In this document: piece after piece, positions 33,956 through 46,914 of the stretch
Numbering within the stretch: position 1 is the stretch's first letter
How the letters are laid out: every line of letters begins with the position of its first letter
Source: Calliopum simillimum
Taxonomy: Eukaryota; Arthropoda; Insecta; Diptera; Lauxaniidae
Length of the DNA: 64,000 nt
Reading direction: 5' to 3'
Assembly (NCBI GenBank): GCA_951812925.1
Contig: OX638369.1
Location: forward strand, 868,001-932,000
Program-made: the position numbers and the translations under genes
Notes under the pieces: generated by a model
The model's database searches: none
Told to the model about the DNA's origin: nothing
Seen by the model: the letters and a program-made list of their open reading frames with translations, nothing else

Positions 33956-35027
33956 CTGTGAAAAATATGATATATAATTAATACTTCCTTATCTTGTCAA
34001 AGCTTTACAACAATATGAAATATCTAATACAACTTTTTATTAAGAAATTGGCAATGCTCTTTAAAATTAATTTAGTGGCATATTACGATTTAAGTCGTGC
34101 CATGAAAAAGGACGAAATGTCTGCTCACAGTTTCCGAGGTATTTCGATAGAAGAGTATCTAATTAGTTTATAATCTTAAAATTAATTGGAAAAAAATAAA
34201 TAAATTTATTAGAGCAAAAAGTTGACTGCAAAATTTTGAACGAATAAATTTATACAACAAACTATTTTAACACTGAAGCGACTTTCACTATTGTTGGGTA
34301 TCCATGTTAGTCAAAGTTGTAAAAAAAAAATTAAAAATTTTGTACGAATGATCTTGCCGCTTTTGCGACACCACTATGCCAATATCTGTCAAATAGTGTA
34401 AATTACAGTAAATACTCTGACCTTGAATATTATGAAAACAGTTGATGACTTTAGTGATGAATTCATCGTTTATATTATAAACCGTCTCATCTAGCAAAAA
34501 TATTTGGAAGTACGAGTAGGCATGCATATGTAACCGTCCAGTGGAAAAGGTACCTTATCTTCACAAAATAAAAAAACTTTATGAATTTTTAAGTGTGTTA
34601 CTTAATGACATTTATATATTGAAAATTGATTTTTTAATTGAACTTTTAGTCATATATTTGCAAAGATCGATTTACACATAAATCTATCAATGCATTTTCT
34701 AACACATAATTATGACCAATCAAGGAACGGATTAAAAACACGGCTATAGTGACATATGTTTCGCCTTTCGCCACAAAGACTCATCAGACTATTTTTGTCG
34801 TAATTATGATTATATTTATTTCACTAAATTAATTTAATTAATAAAGTTTGAAAATCAATTTTCAATATATAAATGTCAATATATAAATGTCAAGGTTGAG
34901 ATAAAATAGTTAGCGCACAGTGCTGTCACTCCATAAAACGGAACGTCATTTCCACAGTTTTGGTTCGATAAAATTTACCACATGTTGTTTTCAAAAATGC
35001 AATTATTTTCCAAACGCAATGAATAAA

Positions 35028-36088
35028 AACTAGTTAGGGTTAACTTTTGGCCTGGCCAAAAAATAAATACACTACACTGCAGTATTTTGAAAATTTTGTA
35101 TGGGAGGTGCCACGCCCTCTTGTCCGAGTTCACCTAGTTTTTGTTCAGAGTTTCATTTATAGTTTTTAGTGTCTGAGTGAAACCATTTTCAGTATAGCGT
35201 TTTGAAGCCTTTGCTTATAAAGGAGGTGCACCGCCCTCTTGTCAGAGTTCGTCTAGTTTTAGCTTAGAGCGTGCATTTATAGTCTTTAGTATTTGAGTGA
35301 AATTTGGTTCGAATATCTCAAAAAACGCTTTCAGTATAGCGTTTTGAAGCTTTTGCTTATATGGGAGGTGCCACGCCCTCTTGTCCGAATTTGCTCAGTT
35401 TTTTCTCAGAGCTTGCACTTACAATTCGTAGTATTTATGTGTATTGTGGTTGCATTGTCGTGAAAAATACTCCTAGAATTGCATTTTGATTATATTTTTT
35501 GTATGGGCGGTAGGCGTGTCCGTTGACCAATTTCGCTCATTTTCAATCCCCCGAGCTATCTTTGACAACGGAGGCAGTGTACCAAATTTCATTGAATTAT
35601 CTTGCTCAGTTTTCCCAAAAAGTGTATTTCAACACACGGCCATCCAGCCAGACAGACGGACATGGCTATATCGACTCAGGAGGTGACGCTGATCATGAAT
35701 ATACAGTAGAACGCCGATTGTCCGAATTAATTGGGACCGAGGTCGATTCGGATAGTCGGACATAGACTGTTAATAAAGAAAAACGAACTGTCATACATAG
35801 AATAAACTTTATTAAATTTAACAAACACAGTTCTACCATAACAGTTGAAATATATCTGGACTCCAGCGAGTTCCAACTTGTTACAACAAAACAAAAATTA
35901 CATTACTTACTTACAGTACTTGGTTTTAATTTTTTATATTACGCTTAGGACCGATTCGGATAATTGGCGATTCGGTTAATCGGCGTTCTACAGTATATAC
36001 TTTTCTATATCTGTCACGCCTCCTTCTCTGCGTTACAAACAGAAGGACAAAGTGAATATACCCTGGGTGTAAGATATAAAAAGATATT
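35028..36088 (+). repeat. REP1 dispersed repeat, copy 1, with internal Tigger-like MITE
   Basis: It starts TTTTGGCCTGGCC and ends with ATATACCCTGGGTGT. It contains three diverged units with GGGAGGTGCCACGCCCTC and a segment GACAGACGGACATGGC common in fly genomes. Open frames inside, such as the one at 35486, are read-through of the repeat. A 290-base element at 35704 interrupts it. Confidence 0.8.
35704..35993. mobile_element. 290-bp Tigger/pogo-like MITE
   Basis: Ends CAGTAGAACGCCGATT and AATCGGCGTTCTACAG are inverted, followed inside by GTCCGAATTAATTGGGACC and its counterpart. TA flanks both sides. The uninterrupted REP1 copy at ~50815 has ATATATACTTTTCTA exactly at this point, which confirms the insertion. 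No transposase. Confidence 0.88.
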
Positions 36089-36576
36089 TGAATGCAGTAA
36101 ATAAAACAATGAAAGTAAAATGGCAAAAATGTTTGTGCGTACTTTTTGGCTGTAAAAAAGCATATGAAAATTATAAAAATTCAAAATCTTTTTAACATAT
36201 AAAAGTATGCTGAAAAAAATTCATATTTAAAAAAATTCAGAAACATTTGAAAAAAATTGAGGGATGTAAATTTTATATAATCACAGATTTTTACGTAAAT
36301 GCGGTGTATTCAGATAAATATTTAAAGTAAACGGGGCAGAACGGGGTTGTGAATTTCTTAAAATATCGAATATGTTCTATCTGCAAGTTTTTGAGCAATG
36401 CCCGCAAGTTCCGTCTTTTTTTATCTGGTCTAAAGAAATTTTGCATTTTTCGGTTTTTAATGCTTGAATTTTTTTCTTATAACATTTAAAATAACTTGAA
36501 TTTGGCTAAAAAGATTTTCGTAAAACAAATATTAAAAATAAATGGGTATGTAGGCTTTGTCTGCTTTTTATTTGTA

Positions 36577-38880
36577 TATCCTACACCCAAGGTATATTCA
36601 CTTTGTCCTTCCGTTTGTAACGCAGAGAAGGAGGCGTGGCAGATATAGAAAAATAACATATATTCTTGATCAGCGTCACACACTGGCGACATTTCTCAAA
36701 AGTGGTTGCAAAAATCAATTTTGGTGTGGTGGAAATTTGCAAATCTAATGATGCAGTTCGATAAACAAATGAGTGCTTAAGGATGTAAAATTTTACTTCA
36801 TTTGAAAAAAAGGTTCGCTTTGTAGACCTGGTCAAAGTTGATGGTTTTTTCGAGTTTGTAATTTTTTTTTTTTCTAGATGTGGTTCTAATTTTTTCTGCA
36901 ACTTATGAAAGAAAAGTTATTTTTTTTCTATTTATGCTATAAGCGGTTTTTATACTATCAAGTAACACTAAAAATAAATGATTTTTTTTTTAATGTCTGA
37001 GGTTTCTGTACTTTTCTGAAACACTATTTTTACCATTTTTTTCAACTTCGAATGGAGTTCAAAAAAATATTCGCAAAAGATATCTTACGGACTACTAAAA
37101 CTAAATAGACTGAACAATTCTGAATACAATATAAAAAAATTCAGCTGCGTCTACTTGCAGCTCTATGAGTTATAATGATTTTCATCAAGAAACCGGTGGC
37201 TCATGACGTCATTTTTCGAAAAGGCGTTGCAAAAATCAATTTCGAGTGGGTTCCTTTTACACATCTGATATTGTCATCAGATAGAAAAATTTAAGGAGCT
37301 AAAGGATTTGAAAATTTGAACCCATTCGGGCAAGTGGTTTGGTTTTAACAGCCTCTCAAAGTTGAGTAAATTTTAAAGTTAGCGAAAAAATTTAATTTTT
37401 GAGAAAAATGCTTCATATTTAGGTTGAATACTTTGTTAAATGGTTAAAGGAAAGCGATTTTTTCTTTCATTTAAAGCATTTGTGGTCTTGTCTCATAAAA
37501 CTGATAAGCAAAAATTTAAGTTTTTTAATAGCTTTTAATTTTTATGAATTTTTTTTGAAGACATTTCTTTTAGCGTAGTTTTTAAGCTTTGGGTTGAGTT
37601 TAAAAAAACTTGTGAAGCTCGGCTTACTACACAACTAATTGGTGTTTATCTTTAAGCTTGTGCTCCAAAAACTGTATGGTTTTACTTACAACCCTTTGTG
37701 TAAGAGCAACTTTTATGGCGAAACCTATGGATGAAAAAGCAAATTTCGCGAAGTTTTAAGTACAAAACTTTATATTTTTAATTTTGTTTTTATCGATTAC
37801 AGCGCCATCTAGGACGGATTAGAAAAAATTTTTTAGACAAAATTTTCTTATTTTTTTACGTAAAATCCGAATCTGCATTTAAAATTTTGATTTTTCTCCC
37901 ACCCCACCCCCGTCGGAGGGTGAAAGGGGGTCAAGATTCATATCGTTGAATAGATCTCTAAAAATTACTGGACATGTGTTTTTTTGTTTTAAGATTTAAC
38001 ATCCAATTTCTGAAATATTTGACCGTTCCAGGATTTTCCCAACAATATGCATGTAATTTACAGAAAATCTAACTTCAACGAAACATTGCTTTTCACCCTG
38101 CAATGTTATCTAAATGAAATTCAGAATAGCAATAGCTATGAGAATTTTCTATCCATAACCGAAAACAGAATTAAAATATCTTAAATGGTTCAGAAGTTAC
38201 GATTTTTGCAACGAGAAATGCCAGATGTAGCCACTGTGTCTGGCTGGCTGTGTGTTGAAATACACTTTTTGGGAAAACTGAGCAAGATAATTCAATGAAA
38301 TTTGGAACACTGCTTCCGTCTCAAAGATAGCTCGTGGGATTGAAAATGAGCAAAATCGGTCGACGGACACGCCTATCTCCCATACAAAATATATATTCAA
38401 AATACAATTTTAGGAGTATTTTTCACGACAATGCAACCAAAATACACTTAAATACTACGCATTGCAAGTGTAAACTCTAAAAAAAACTGAGCAAATTCGA
38501 ACATGAGGGCGTGGCACCTCCCATATAAGCAAAAGCTTCAAAACGCTATACTGAAAGCGTTTTTTGAGATATTCAAACCCAATTTGACTCATACACTAGG
38601 AATTATAAATGAAAGCTCCCAACAAAAATTGGGTGAAATCGGACAAGGGGGCGTGGCACCTCCCATATAAGCAAATGTTTCAAAATGCTATACTGAAAGA
38701 GTTTTTTGAGATAATCCAACCAAATTTCACTCAGACACTAAAAACTATAAATGCAAGCTTTGTACAAAAACTGAGTGAACTGGGACAAGAGGGCGTGGCA
38801 CCTCCCATATAAGCAAAATTTTTAAAATACTGCAGTGTAGGGTATTTGCTTTTTGGCCAGGCCAAAAGTTACACCCTTAC
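36577..38880 (-). repeat. REP1 copy 2, inverted, interrupted by ~1.5 kb of other repeat
   Basis: The 5' part is 36577-36674 (CACCCAAGGTATATTCACTT) and the 3' part is 38225-38880, ending with TTGGCCAGGCCAAAAG. Between them lies AT-rich sequence unlike other REP1 copies. Two sub-blocks there, near 36690 and 37210, share GTTGCAAAAATCAATTT. Three GGGGGCGTGGCACCTCCCAT-type units lie near 38510, 38650 and 38790. Confidence 0.75.
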
Positions 38881-39156
38881 TAGTTTAATAATTGCTTGTA
38901 TGGCATAGGAGCAGCAATTATTTCTAAAAAGAGCTGCGATTAGCAAATTTTTTTAATCGATTTTTTTTTGGAAAAAATATTTGACTTTAATAGGCTTTAA
39001 CACTTACAAATCAAGCTTGTTTTCAAAAATTTTCAGGGTATTTCTTAATTGGACTATTTTCTGTTGAATGGCATAAAAAAATTTTGAATTTGAAAAAAAA
39101 ATTTAAATTTAAAAAAAAAATGTTCACGCAAATGCCTACTATATCGCAGCACTGTG

Positions 39157-40230
39157 TGGCTTGTTGAAAATACAATGTGTAAACCTAGTGCTGTGACTCA
39201 CACTGGTCCTACATATATAGCTGTAAGTAGTGGAAAACATTGCTCATCAAGTGCAGAAACGCATGCTTTCGATATAGATGCATTATCATAGATACCTGAA
39301 TTTAAGCCATTCGTTAGGACAAGTGATAATGTAATTTAACCCATCTTTATCATTTCGCTTGTACATGACATATTATTTGAGAAATCCACATTTTCTACCG
39401 GAAACCTTTAACAAAGTTACCATTATCAACTTTGAAAAATCAACTTTTTAAATCTGCCCGCCACATTTTTTTGTATGCCCGTTTTATTGAGAAAAAGTAT
39501 TGAAAAAATCAAAAACCACCTATCTTTAATTACATGAATCTTGCTAAAAACAATATAAAATTAAAAAAACGTCTTCATGGTTTTGTACGCAATTATCACA
39601 GCTTTATTTTGCCATCATTTAGGATTTGACCATAAATAACAAACTAGAGTCCTTTTGAAAGAAAGATTTCAATTCATTTTAGTTATCAAACTTTTTAGTT
39701 CAAAATTTTTGTAAAACACATGAGAAAATCCAAAAAAATTTTTAAAAAATATGTTAAAAAAATACCCATGTCTCGTCGTTTTTCTCCAGCACATCAGTTT
39801 TTTTTTTATCGATTTTTGAAGGTCCAGATGAAAACCCACATTATGCATCAACTATAAATCACTTCAAAAAATTTGATTTAGACGCAATTTTTATGCTGCA
39901 GAAAGAATTGCATTCAACCGAGTTGAAAGGAGAATGGCACCTCTCAGCCGTGTTATTTTGAGGCATGATTCGTTTGGTTACCATCTTGATTCCAGCATGC
40001 CAGTTATTTCAATCATAAAGGATTGGCGCATTTGTCCATGGACTGAAGAATAATTAAAACAAAACACTAATAACACTATTGATCAACACGTTAAGTTACT
40101 TTACGATTGTTAAGCTTTAAATATGTATATTAAATCGCTTCATTTAAAATTTAAAAAAAAAAAAAAATCGTTCAATTAATTTAATGGTATAAAAGGTCAG
40201 AGTGTGATGTCACAAATAGGGGGGAGGGGT
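39157..40230. other. AT-rich intron DNA, nothing recognised
   Basis: Frequent stops in all frames, no inverted or direct repeat seen. A poly-A run lies near 40150. Confidence 0.4.
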
Positions 40231-40280
40231 CTATGAAAATGTGACGTAATTTATGCACACATTTATGAAATTACACTCAC

Positions 40281-41487
40281 CTGTGTGAATCATCATATGG
40301 CGTCGTAAATTATAGCTTGACTGTACTTTTTTCCCACAGAGGTAACATTCGAAAAATGTACGTTCTCGTTGCTCTTCCAAATCATCCCAGCGTACTTCCA
40401 CACCTTCTTCTTGCTCATCAATAAATTCCACATTTTCTTCGTCATCAAATTGCAAAATATCAGTATTATCTATTGAATCAATTTTTAGATTCTGCTCATC
40501 AATATTATCTTCATCGCATTGCAGTTCACAAGTAACAGAAGTCAAAGGCAAATCCTCTACATCTTGTTCTGAGTCAGTGCTATCGAGTAATTCGATGCTT
40601 GCAACAATTTTTTCCTTGGAAGTACTTTCCTTCCTTAATTCATAGTTAACATTCGGAAGTACTTTATTATTAATAAAACCAGTAGTACAAGGGGGGGTCT
40701 TCACTGCAGCGTCGTCGTCATCCAACTCTATAATTTCATAAACAACAGATTCCAGATCTTTTGACTTGTCCGAATTGAATTTAGCAGATTTTTGTTCACG
40801 TTTCGCTTGCTCTTTTTCCCCGATTTTCATTAGAAAACTTTTTATTTTTGCATCGTCAATGGATATGAAATTCTCATCAGGCTCTTGATATGCAAAAGTA
40901 TTGCCATCTTCATTATCATTTAAGATGCTGAGCGCTCCGTCCTGCATCTGTTGTTGTTGTTGAAACGATGTAGCCGGCATGAAAAAATTAGCTCCATATG
41001 GAAGGTTATTACTGCAACATGCAGGTTCATAGGAACTGCAACAGCTTGGAACATGCATGGATTGTGGCATGTGGCCACCGTACATGCCGTGGGGTGTGGA
41101 AGAAAGTGGAGGTGTATAACCCGAAATTTGCATGCTCCGATTGCGTACAATGCCATTAGCAGATGTATTTGGGTGCTCCCATTGCAAGTCAACGAGGTCC
41201 TGCTGTTGGAGCGCACCACAAAAATCCATTGTAGTTGCATATTCCAAGCAGGTGGGCATTATCATTTCAGCCGAAACCGAATTCGACTGTGCAGGAGGAG
41301 GTTGTAATGACATAGGCATGCTAGCATGATGATGTGGCGATGGAGACGAGATCGACATATGTGACGAATGTCCGACAATGTGTTGTTGTTGTAGTTGATG
41401 ATGATGGTCAACTACTTTGAGCGTGGAATGTGAAGATTGTGGGGCGTTTGCAGATGGAGAGCATTTTAATTTCATTAGTATTTCCAT
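40281..41487 (-). CDS. C2H2 zinc-finger protein, first coding exon
   Basis: The start ATG at 41487 (MEILMKLKCSPSANA) follows an acceptor TTATTTTGCAG at 41508, so at least one non-coding exon lies upstream. The exon encodes 402 residues: a His/Gln-rich N-terminus (DHHHQLQQQH), a Ser/Pro/Met-rich region, a Gln run (SFQQQQQM), then acidic stretches (IIELDDDDAA and FDDEENVEFIDEQEEG) that could act in activation or protein contacts. It ends within finger 1, FECYLCGKKVQSSYNLRRH, with Cys381/Cys384 and His397/His401. The donor CAG|GTGAGT splits the canonical TGE linker in phase 1. Total protein is 758 residues. A plus-strand frame here is a shadow. Confidence 0.92.
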
Positions 41488-41507
41488 TTTAAACTGGAGA
41501 AAGCTTT

Positions 41508-42600
41508 CTGCAAAATAAGATATCACATGTTTGAGATTGCAACATTAAATTGATTTCATTAATGTGGAAAGGAGTAGACTGCAAAATTTATATAACTAAG
41601 TCTGTATATGGATATTTCCACAATATATCTCCCATGAATGAAAAATACCTTTTTTTTCGATTTATTTTCTTCGAATACTCTGTGTCTCCAGTCGCCTTTT
41701 AAAATCATCCACTTAGTGGATTTGACACAACATTGCTTGTGCCAATTGAACAAGAAGAAATATTCTTTTTTAGAGTATCCTCCATAGACGTGGACTTTTA
41801 ATTAAATTTGTTTTTACTAAATAAGAATAAAATTCCAATACGATGTGAAATCTTGTTGGGGGTTATCGTGAATAAATATTCCAGCGGAATTTTTCTCAGG
41901 CTGCAGTGTTATAGCAGTTTGAGTAAAATTCCCCGGGAATATTGATTCGCGATAACCCTCATTGAGAATTTTTAAGCGATGAACCCTGTCATTGTAATAT
42001 AAATAAAAGTTTGTAATTTCTCCAGTTCTTAAACGAAGCGCTTTATTTAAACCAGGATCAGTTTATCCGATAGCGAAGGCTGTCAACGAACCTATTCAAT
42101 TGTTAGGTAGGATCAAGAACTTTTTTAGTTGGAACCCAAGGTATCGAGTTGTTTATTTTTGGTAAACAATTTCTCAGTTTGTTGCCGCTCAAAAGGTAAA
42201 ATCTTCTACTTTATTATTTACTTAGCAGGCTATTTTCTACATGCAAACACTTACACCTCAGATTCCATAAAATGGAAGACAAGGTTCTTTTTCCCATATA
42301 TCTATATATAAATACGTGAACAGTTTTTTTTGCGCCCCTTTTGCGAGCTAACCATATAACCGATTTTTTTATATGATAGGTACTGTGGTGTAGAATCCAC
42401 GAATCCAAAAATTATCCTCATAAGTTTCCATTAAGGCATTTAAAAACAGGATCAAAGTTTCCCATATAATTACAACAACAACAGCACCCACAGTGTTATG
42501 CTGTGTTGATGAGAAAATGAATGAGACAGTGGAGTGGGAGAGATTTTGTTGCTGTTTTTCTCTTGCTTGCAAAAAACTGTTTCGTTGCATTCTGTCCACG
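41508..42600. other. Upstream region of the zinc-finger gene
   Basis: No coding sequence is recognised. It contains the second hairpin MITE (41858-41959). Short GT/AC-type words and CAACAACAACAGC near 42475 are low-complexity. The promoter and first exon of the gene must lie at or beyond this region. Confidence 0.35.
41858..41959. mobile_element. Hairpin MITE, copy 2
   Basis: The left arm GGGGGTTATCGTGAATAAAT pairs with right arm ATTGATTCGCGATAACCC with a few mismatches. It is ~75-80% like the copy at 9533-9627. Confidence 0.75.
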
Positions 42601-42601
42601 T

Positions 42602-43912
42602 TCTGCATCGATATTTTGGACGTTTTCGATATTTTGGAGCTTTGCCGATATTTTAGATGATTTTGTACACTGTTGGTCTTTTATCGATATTGTTGATGTT
42701 TCTCGATACTTTTGGACTTTTACCGATATTTTGGAAATTTTTCGATACTTCGGGACTTTTACCGATATTTTGGATGTTTTTCGATACTTTTGGACTTTTA
42801 CCGATATTTTGGATGTTTTCGATACTTTAGGATGTTTCTCGATACTTTTGTACTTTCACCAATATTTTGGATGTTTTTCGATACTTTGGGACTTTCACCG
42901 ATATTTTGGATGTTTTTCGATACTTTTGGATGTTTCTCGATACTTTTGTACTTTCACCGATATTTTGGATGTTTTTCGATACTTTGGGACTTTCACCGAT
43001 ATTTTGGATGTTTTTCGACACTTTGGGACTTTCACCGATATTTTGAATGTTTTTCGATACTTTGCGACTTTTACCGATATTTTGGATGTTTCTCGATACT
43101 TTTGTACTTTTACCGATATTTTGGATGTTTTCCGATACTTTGGGACTTTTACCGATATTTTGGATGTATTTCGATACTTTGGGACTTTTACCGATTTTTT
43201 GGAAGTTTATCGATACTCTTGGACTTTTACCGATATTTTGGATGTTTCTTGATTCTTTAGTACTTTTACCGATATTTTAGATGTTTTTCGATACTTTTGC
43301 TGATATTTTGGATGTTTTTCGATACTTTACGACTTTTACCAATATTTTGGATGTTTCTCGATACTTTTGTACTTTTACCGATATTTTGGATGTTTTTCGA
43401 TACTTTGGGACTTTTACCGATATTTTGGATGTATTTCGATACTTTTGGACTTTTACCGATATTTTGGATGTTTCTTGATACTTTTGTACTTTTACCGATA
43501 TTTTAGATGTTTTTCGATACTTTTGGACATTTGCCGATATTTTGGATGTTTTTCGATTCTTTGGGACATTTACCGATATGTTGGATGTTTGTCGATACTT
43601 TAGTACTTTTACCGATATTTTGGATGTTTTTCGATACTTTTGGACTTTTGCCGATATTTTGGACGTTTTTCGATACTTTTAGACTTAAACCGCTGTTTTG
43701 GAAGTTTTTCGATACTCTTGGACTTAAACCGATATTTTGGATGTTTTTCGATACTTTGGGACTTTTACCGATATTTTGGATGTTTTTCGACACTTTTGGA
43801 CTTTTACCGATGTTTTGCATGTTTCTTGATACTTTTGTACTTTTACCGATATTTTGGATGTTTTTCGACACTTTTGAACTCTTATCGATATTTTGGATGT
43901 TTCTCGAAAAAT
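42602..43912. repeat. 39-base minisatellite, about 33 copies, open in several frames
   Basis: The consensus unit combines CCGATATTTTGGATGTTTTT and CGATACTTTGGGACTTTTA, 39 bases. Because 39 is a multiple of three, each frame reads a 13-residue repeat, and few frames contain stops. Plus-strand frames give FTDILDVFRYFGT, DFYRYFGCFSILW or LLPIFWMFFDTLG; the minus strand gives SKNIQNIGKSPKV. The longest is 243 codons. The unit is a dimer of two related halves of 19-20 bases, each starting CGATA. I treat it as a non-coding satellite-type repeat. Confidence 0.92.
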
Positions 43913-46900
43913 TTATATGCGTGTAGTGTCATGCGCCTTAAGAAAAAATAGGTTATCTCGGCTAATTTGGAATGGAGATTAATGGATTTTTGAGAAAGAA
44001 TACTAATCTTTTTTTAGTAGAAGGTACCTCGCTCCCAAAATGAAATACACTAGCTACCACGGCTAAGCCACTACACCAATTTTTATGTAATTCGGTTTTG
44101 AGATACACTAAGCCTTCTGTATCCAAAAAAGGTTACTACGAATATTGAATTCTGTCAATACTTAACATTCTGGCTTTATTTTATACAAAACAGAACTCGA
44201 AAAAATTGTATCTATCTTTAGGAGAATGGCCAAAATTTGGCCACCGGCGATACTAGTAAGTATAAATATAACAAATGAGTAGTGAGCGAAGAATATTATA
44301 CAATTTCTTAGTAATATCAGTTAACAAACCTCGTTCGTTATCCAAAGTTGATTAAAGTTCGACTTTAAGGAAGATATGTTTAATTTGCAACATCAAAACT
44401 TCAAATCCAAGAATAGTTGCTTTAACTATCGAGTCGCTCTTTGAATCCACAGCTTAATATTTTGCCTGCACTCGCTCCACTGGTTTTTCTTTTATTGTTT
44501 CTACTCTGTCGAACTCCGTACAAATAAAACTGGAATTTCACTGAACTGAATCAGCGAAGCACAAACGCCGAGCAGGCCGAGGCCCATTGCGTGTTAGCTT
44601 TAATTTTTTTTTTCTTTTTCAGCCAAATTCAATACAAACGACTACCAATGCAACAACTATACAGAAAAGTATGAAATCACGTCTTATTCAGCTTTGAAAC
44701 AAACTCGATTTTCTTTTTCCGTATCGTGCTAGTTTTTTCTCTTGTTGTGTGTATGTGAAGAAAACTGGCGGTGGATGGAGAATCGCAAAAAAATCCAATC
44801 CAAATATCTGTGTACACAAACAAAATACAAAGCAAAAAAAAAAAAAATATGAAGGTTTCCCGTTCGTGGTGCTCCACAAACTCTGTTGGGATGAGCACTA
44901 GATTCCTCGCCAATTTTGGTCACCAAGTCCTCTTCAAAATCCAGTTTACGTTTTAATTGAAATCTCAATGTTTTTTTTATTGGCTTTTGCTTTTCTTATT
45001 TGTGCATGATGGCTGAGTTTTTTTTTTTTTTTTTTTTTCTTTAAATCTTGAATTCACTTCACGCTTTAGTTTAACTTTTTAGTTTAAATTTTTTTTTTTT
45101 TCTGTAAATATAAAACAGAATTATTTTCATTGAATCTCTGCAATCTAAAATTCCAACACAAAACACTTCACAGCTAGTGCGGAGCAGTGTAGCCAGAAAA
45201 TATTAGTACTTCCCAAATTATGATATTGAAATTACTGAGCATATGTTGATGTCTGAAATTTAGTACAGATCTTTACACCCATCTCTCATACAATGTTTTG
45301 AAATGCCTTTATGTGAGGTTGAAGTGAACAGTAATCGCTCATGTTCATTTTCAATCCCAATCAGACCACGACCTAAGTAGTATCTGTACTGAGCTTCATA
45401 CATCTAGCTTTCTAAGTTTGGCCGTAAATGTTATTTTCAACACATATACGTTGAAATTTACCAAAAGGCCGGATTGTAATAGTTTTGCTTTAAACGGTAG
45501 CATATATTTTTAAGCGATTCACATATTAACTTCTTGCTTAAAAATTAAACACGCAACTTTATCTGTGTTAAATTAAGCACTTTTGTCGTTTCTTTCACAT
45601 ACGTTTCTCAGAAAATGCCTATACAAGCACTGAAAACTAAATAACGCATCATATTATTAAATCCTACCCGTTTCCACCGGCCAAAATAGATTTATTTCTG
45701 CCGGTAAATGCCAGAAGCAGTAAAATTAAACTAGTATTTTATTTTCTTCTTAATATTTATCTTCCATTTGCTTTGTGTTTATGCCAATTGTCAAAGTTCC
45801 AGGGTGTCACTAGGGCAAAAATTGCCAAAATCGCCAGCCTTGCTGAGATTAAGAAGCAGATTTAACTTAAATCTCAAATTAATTTTTGTATGGTAAATCT
45901 TGGGATCCACGCCCAGATTTAGCGCTAAGTCCAGAAACTGCATTAAATCATCTTTTAAATCTGCGATGGAAACAGGCTATTAGGTCTCAGTCGGGAAAAA
46001 CGATAAATCGTACAGTTTGGCAACACTCTGTTCGCTTATTTTCATTTCATTATTCGTTAAAAGACAAAACTACACTGACAGATCCATTAACATCACACCA
46101 GGGATGCTGGTTCTTTATGTAAAAAAGGAGAATGTAAATGAGACATATAAGACCCCTTAAAAAAAAAAAAACAATTTTCCTATTGTTAAGAATTTTAATT
46201 GATTTTAATAAATCAATTTTGGCTTTTTTTAACTTACAAAATAACTTCTATTGATATTCATTTCATGGTCCTGGTCTTTTCCAACTACACAAACTGTTAT
46301 AAAAACGTTTAGAAACGCGAAGCAATCTGAATATCTGAGGTCACATCTTCAAATTAGAGTCTGAAATGAAACTGTTTGGCTTCACTGATGCAATTCGATC
46401 GACTATATGGGCATATCCGAAAATAATCTTCTCTCATATGACCCAGGGGGGTTACTCTGTAATGCGATGCGAAAACCAGATGCGATGCGAAAATAAAATC
46501 GTACTCTGTAACTTGTTCGCAGCAGCAAAAATGTTCACATTTTAAAATCTCCTAAATATTTATAAAAAGTACGCATCACTAAGCAAAAATGTCAAAACTG
46601 AAAATAAATAAAAATAAATTAAAATTTTTTCAAAATTCAATAAATACAATTCAAGATTTTTTGATTTTGTTTTTTGAGATAATCGGACTAAATTTCACTC
46701 TTACACTGAGGACAGCATATGCAAGCGCTCAGCAAAAACAGGGTGACCTTGGACAATAAGACGTGGCACTTTCTAAGTAACCAAAAGTTTTAAAAAGCTG
46801 CTCTGAAAGAGTTTTTTGAGATAGTCCAACCAAATATCTCTCAGATTCTTAAAAACTGTAAGTGCAAGCTCTCAGCAGAAACAGGACGAACTCGGGCAAG
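43913..46900. other. Intergenic DNA; coding-like fragments but no supported gene
   Basis: Mostly AT-rich with long T runs (45018-45040, 45091-45105). A minus-strand stretch at 44968-44850 reads FQLKRKLDFEEDLVTKIGEE and then SSAHPNRVCGAPRTG, which looks protein-like but ends in low-complexity sequence. A plus-strand stretch at 45886-46122 is similar in quality. Neither is recognised. Degenerate REP1 pieces occur at 45280-45440 and 46670-46900. This could include leader exons of the zinc-finger gene. Confidence 0.35.
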
Positions 46901-46914
46901 CAAAATTTAAGACC

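Larger units (their letters stand above)
34916..39156. mobile_element. RSS-ended (Transib-like) element copy A, expanded by nested repeats
   Basis: The left end CACAGTGCTGTCACTCCATA and right end TATCGCAGCACTGTG match those of copy B at 53367-54656. Internal segments 36095-36560 and 38881-39156 align with copy B (for example AAAGTAAACGGG and GGAGCAGCAATTATTT). Two REP1 insertions separate these blocks. Flanking five bases (TAGCG, TGGCT) do not match, so the target duplication has decayed or one end is rearranged. No transposase is seen. Confidence 0.65.
33956..40280 (-). other. 6.3-kb intron of the zinc-finger gene with nested elements
   Basis: The donor GTGAGT (minus strand, 40280) and the acceptor at 33956 bound it. 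The bulk is an RSS-ended element, 34916-39156, itself carrying two REP1 copies and a Tigger-like MITE. The rest, 34010-34900 and 39160-40230, is AT-rich sequence where I see no gene. Confidence 0.85.

Noticed and set aside
40920..41329. Plus- and minus-strand frames overlapping the zinc-finger exon
   Set aside because: Shadows of the 402-residue coding exon in the correct minus-strand frame.
42521..43252. 243-codon plus-strand open frame with FTDILDVFRYF repeats
   Set aside because: It is the 39-base minisatellite read through; other frames and the opposite strand are equally open.
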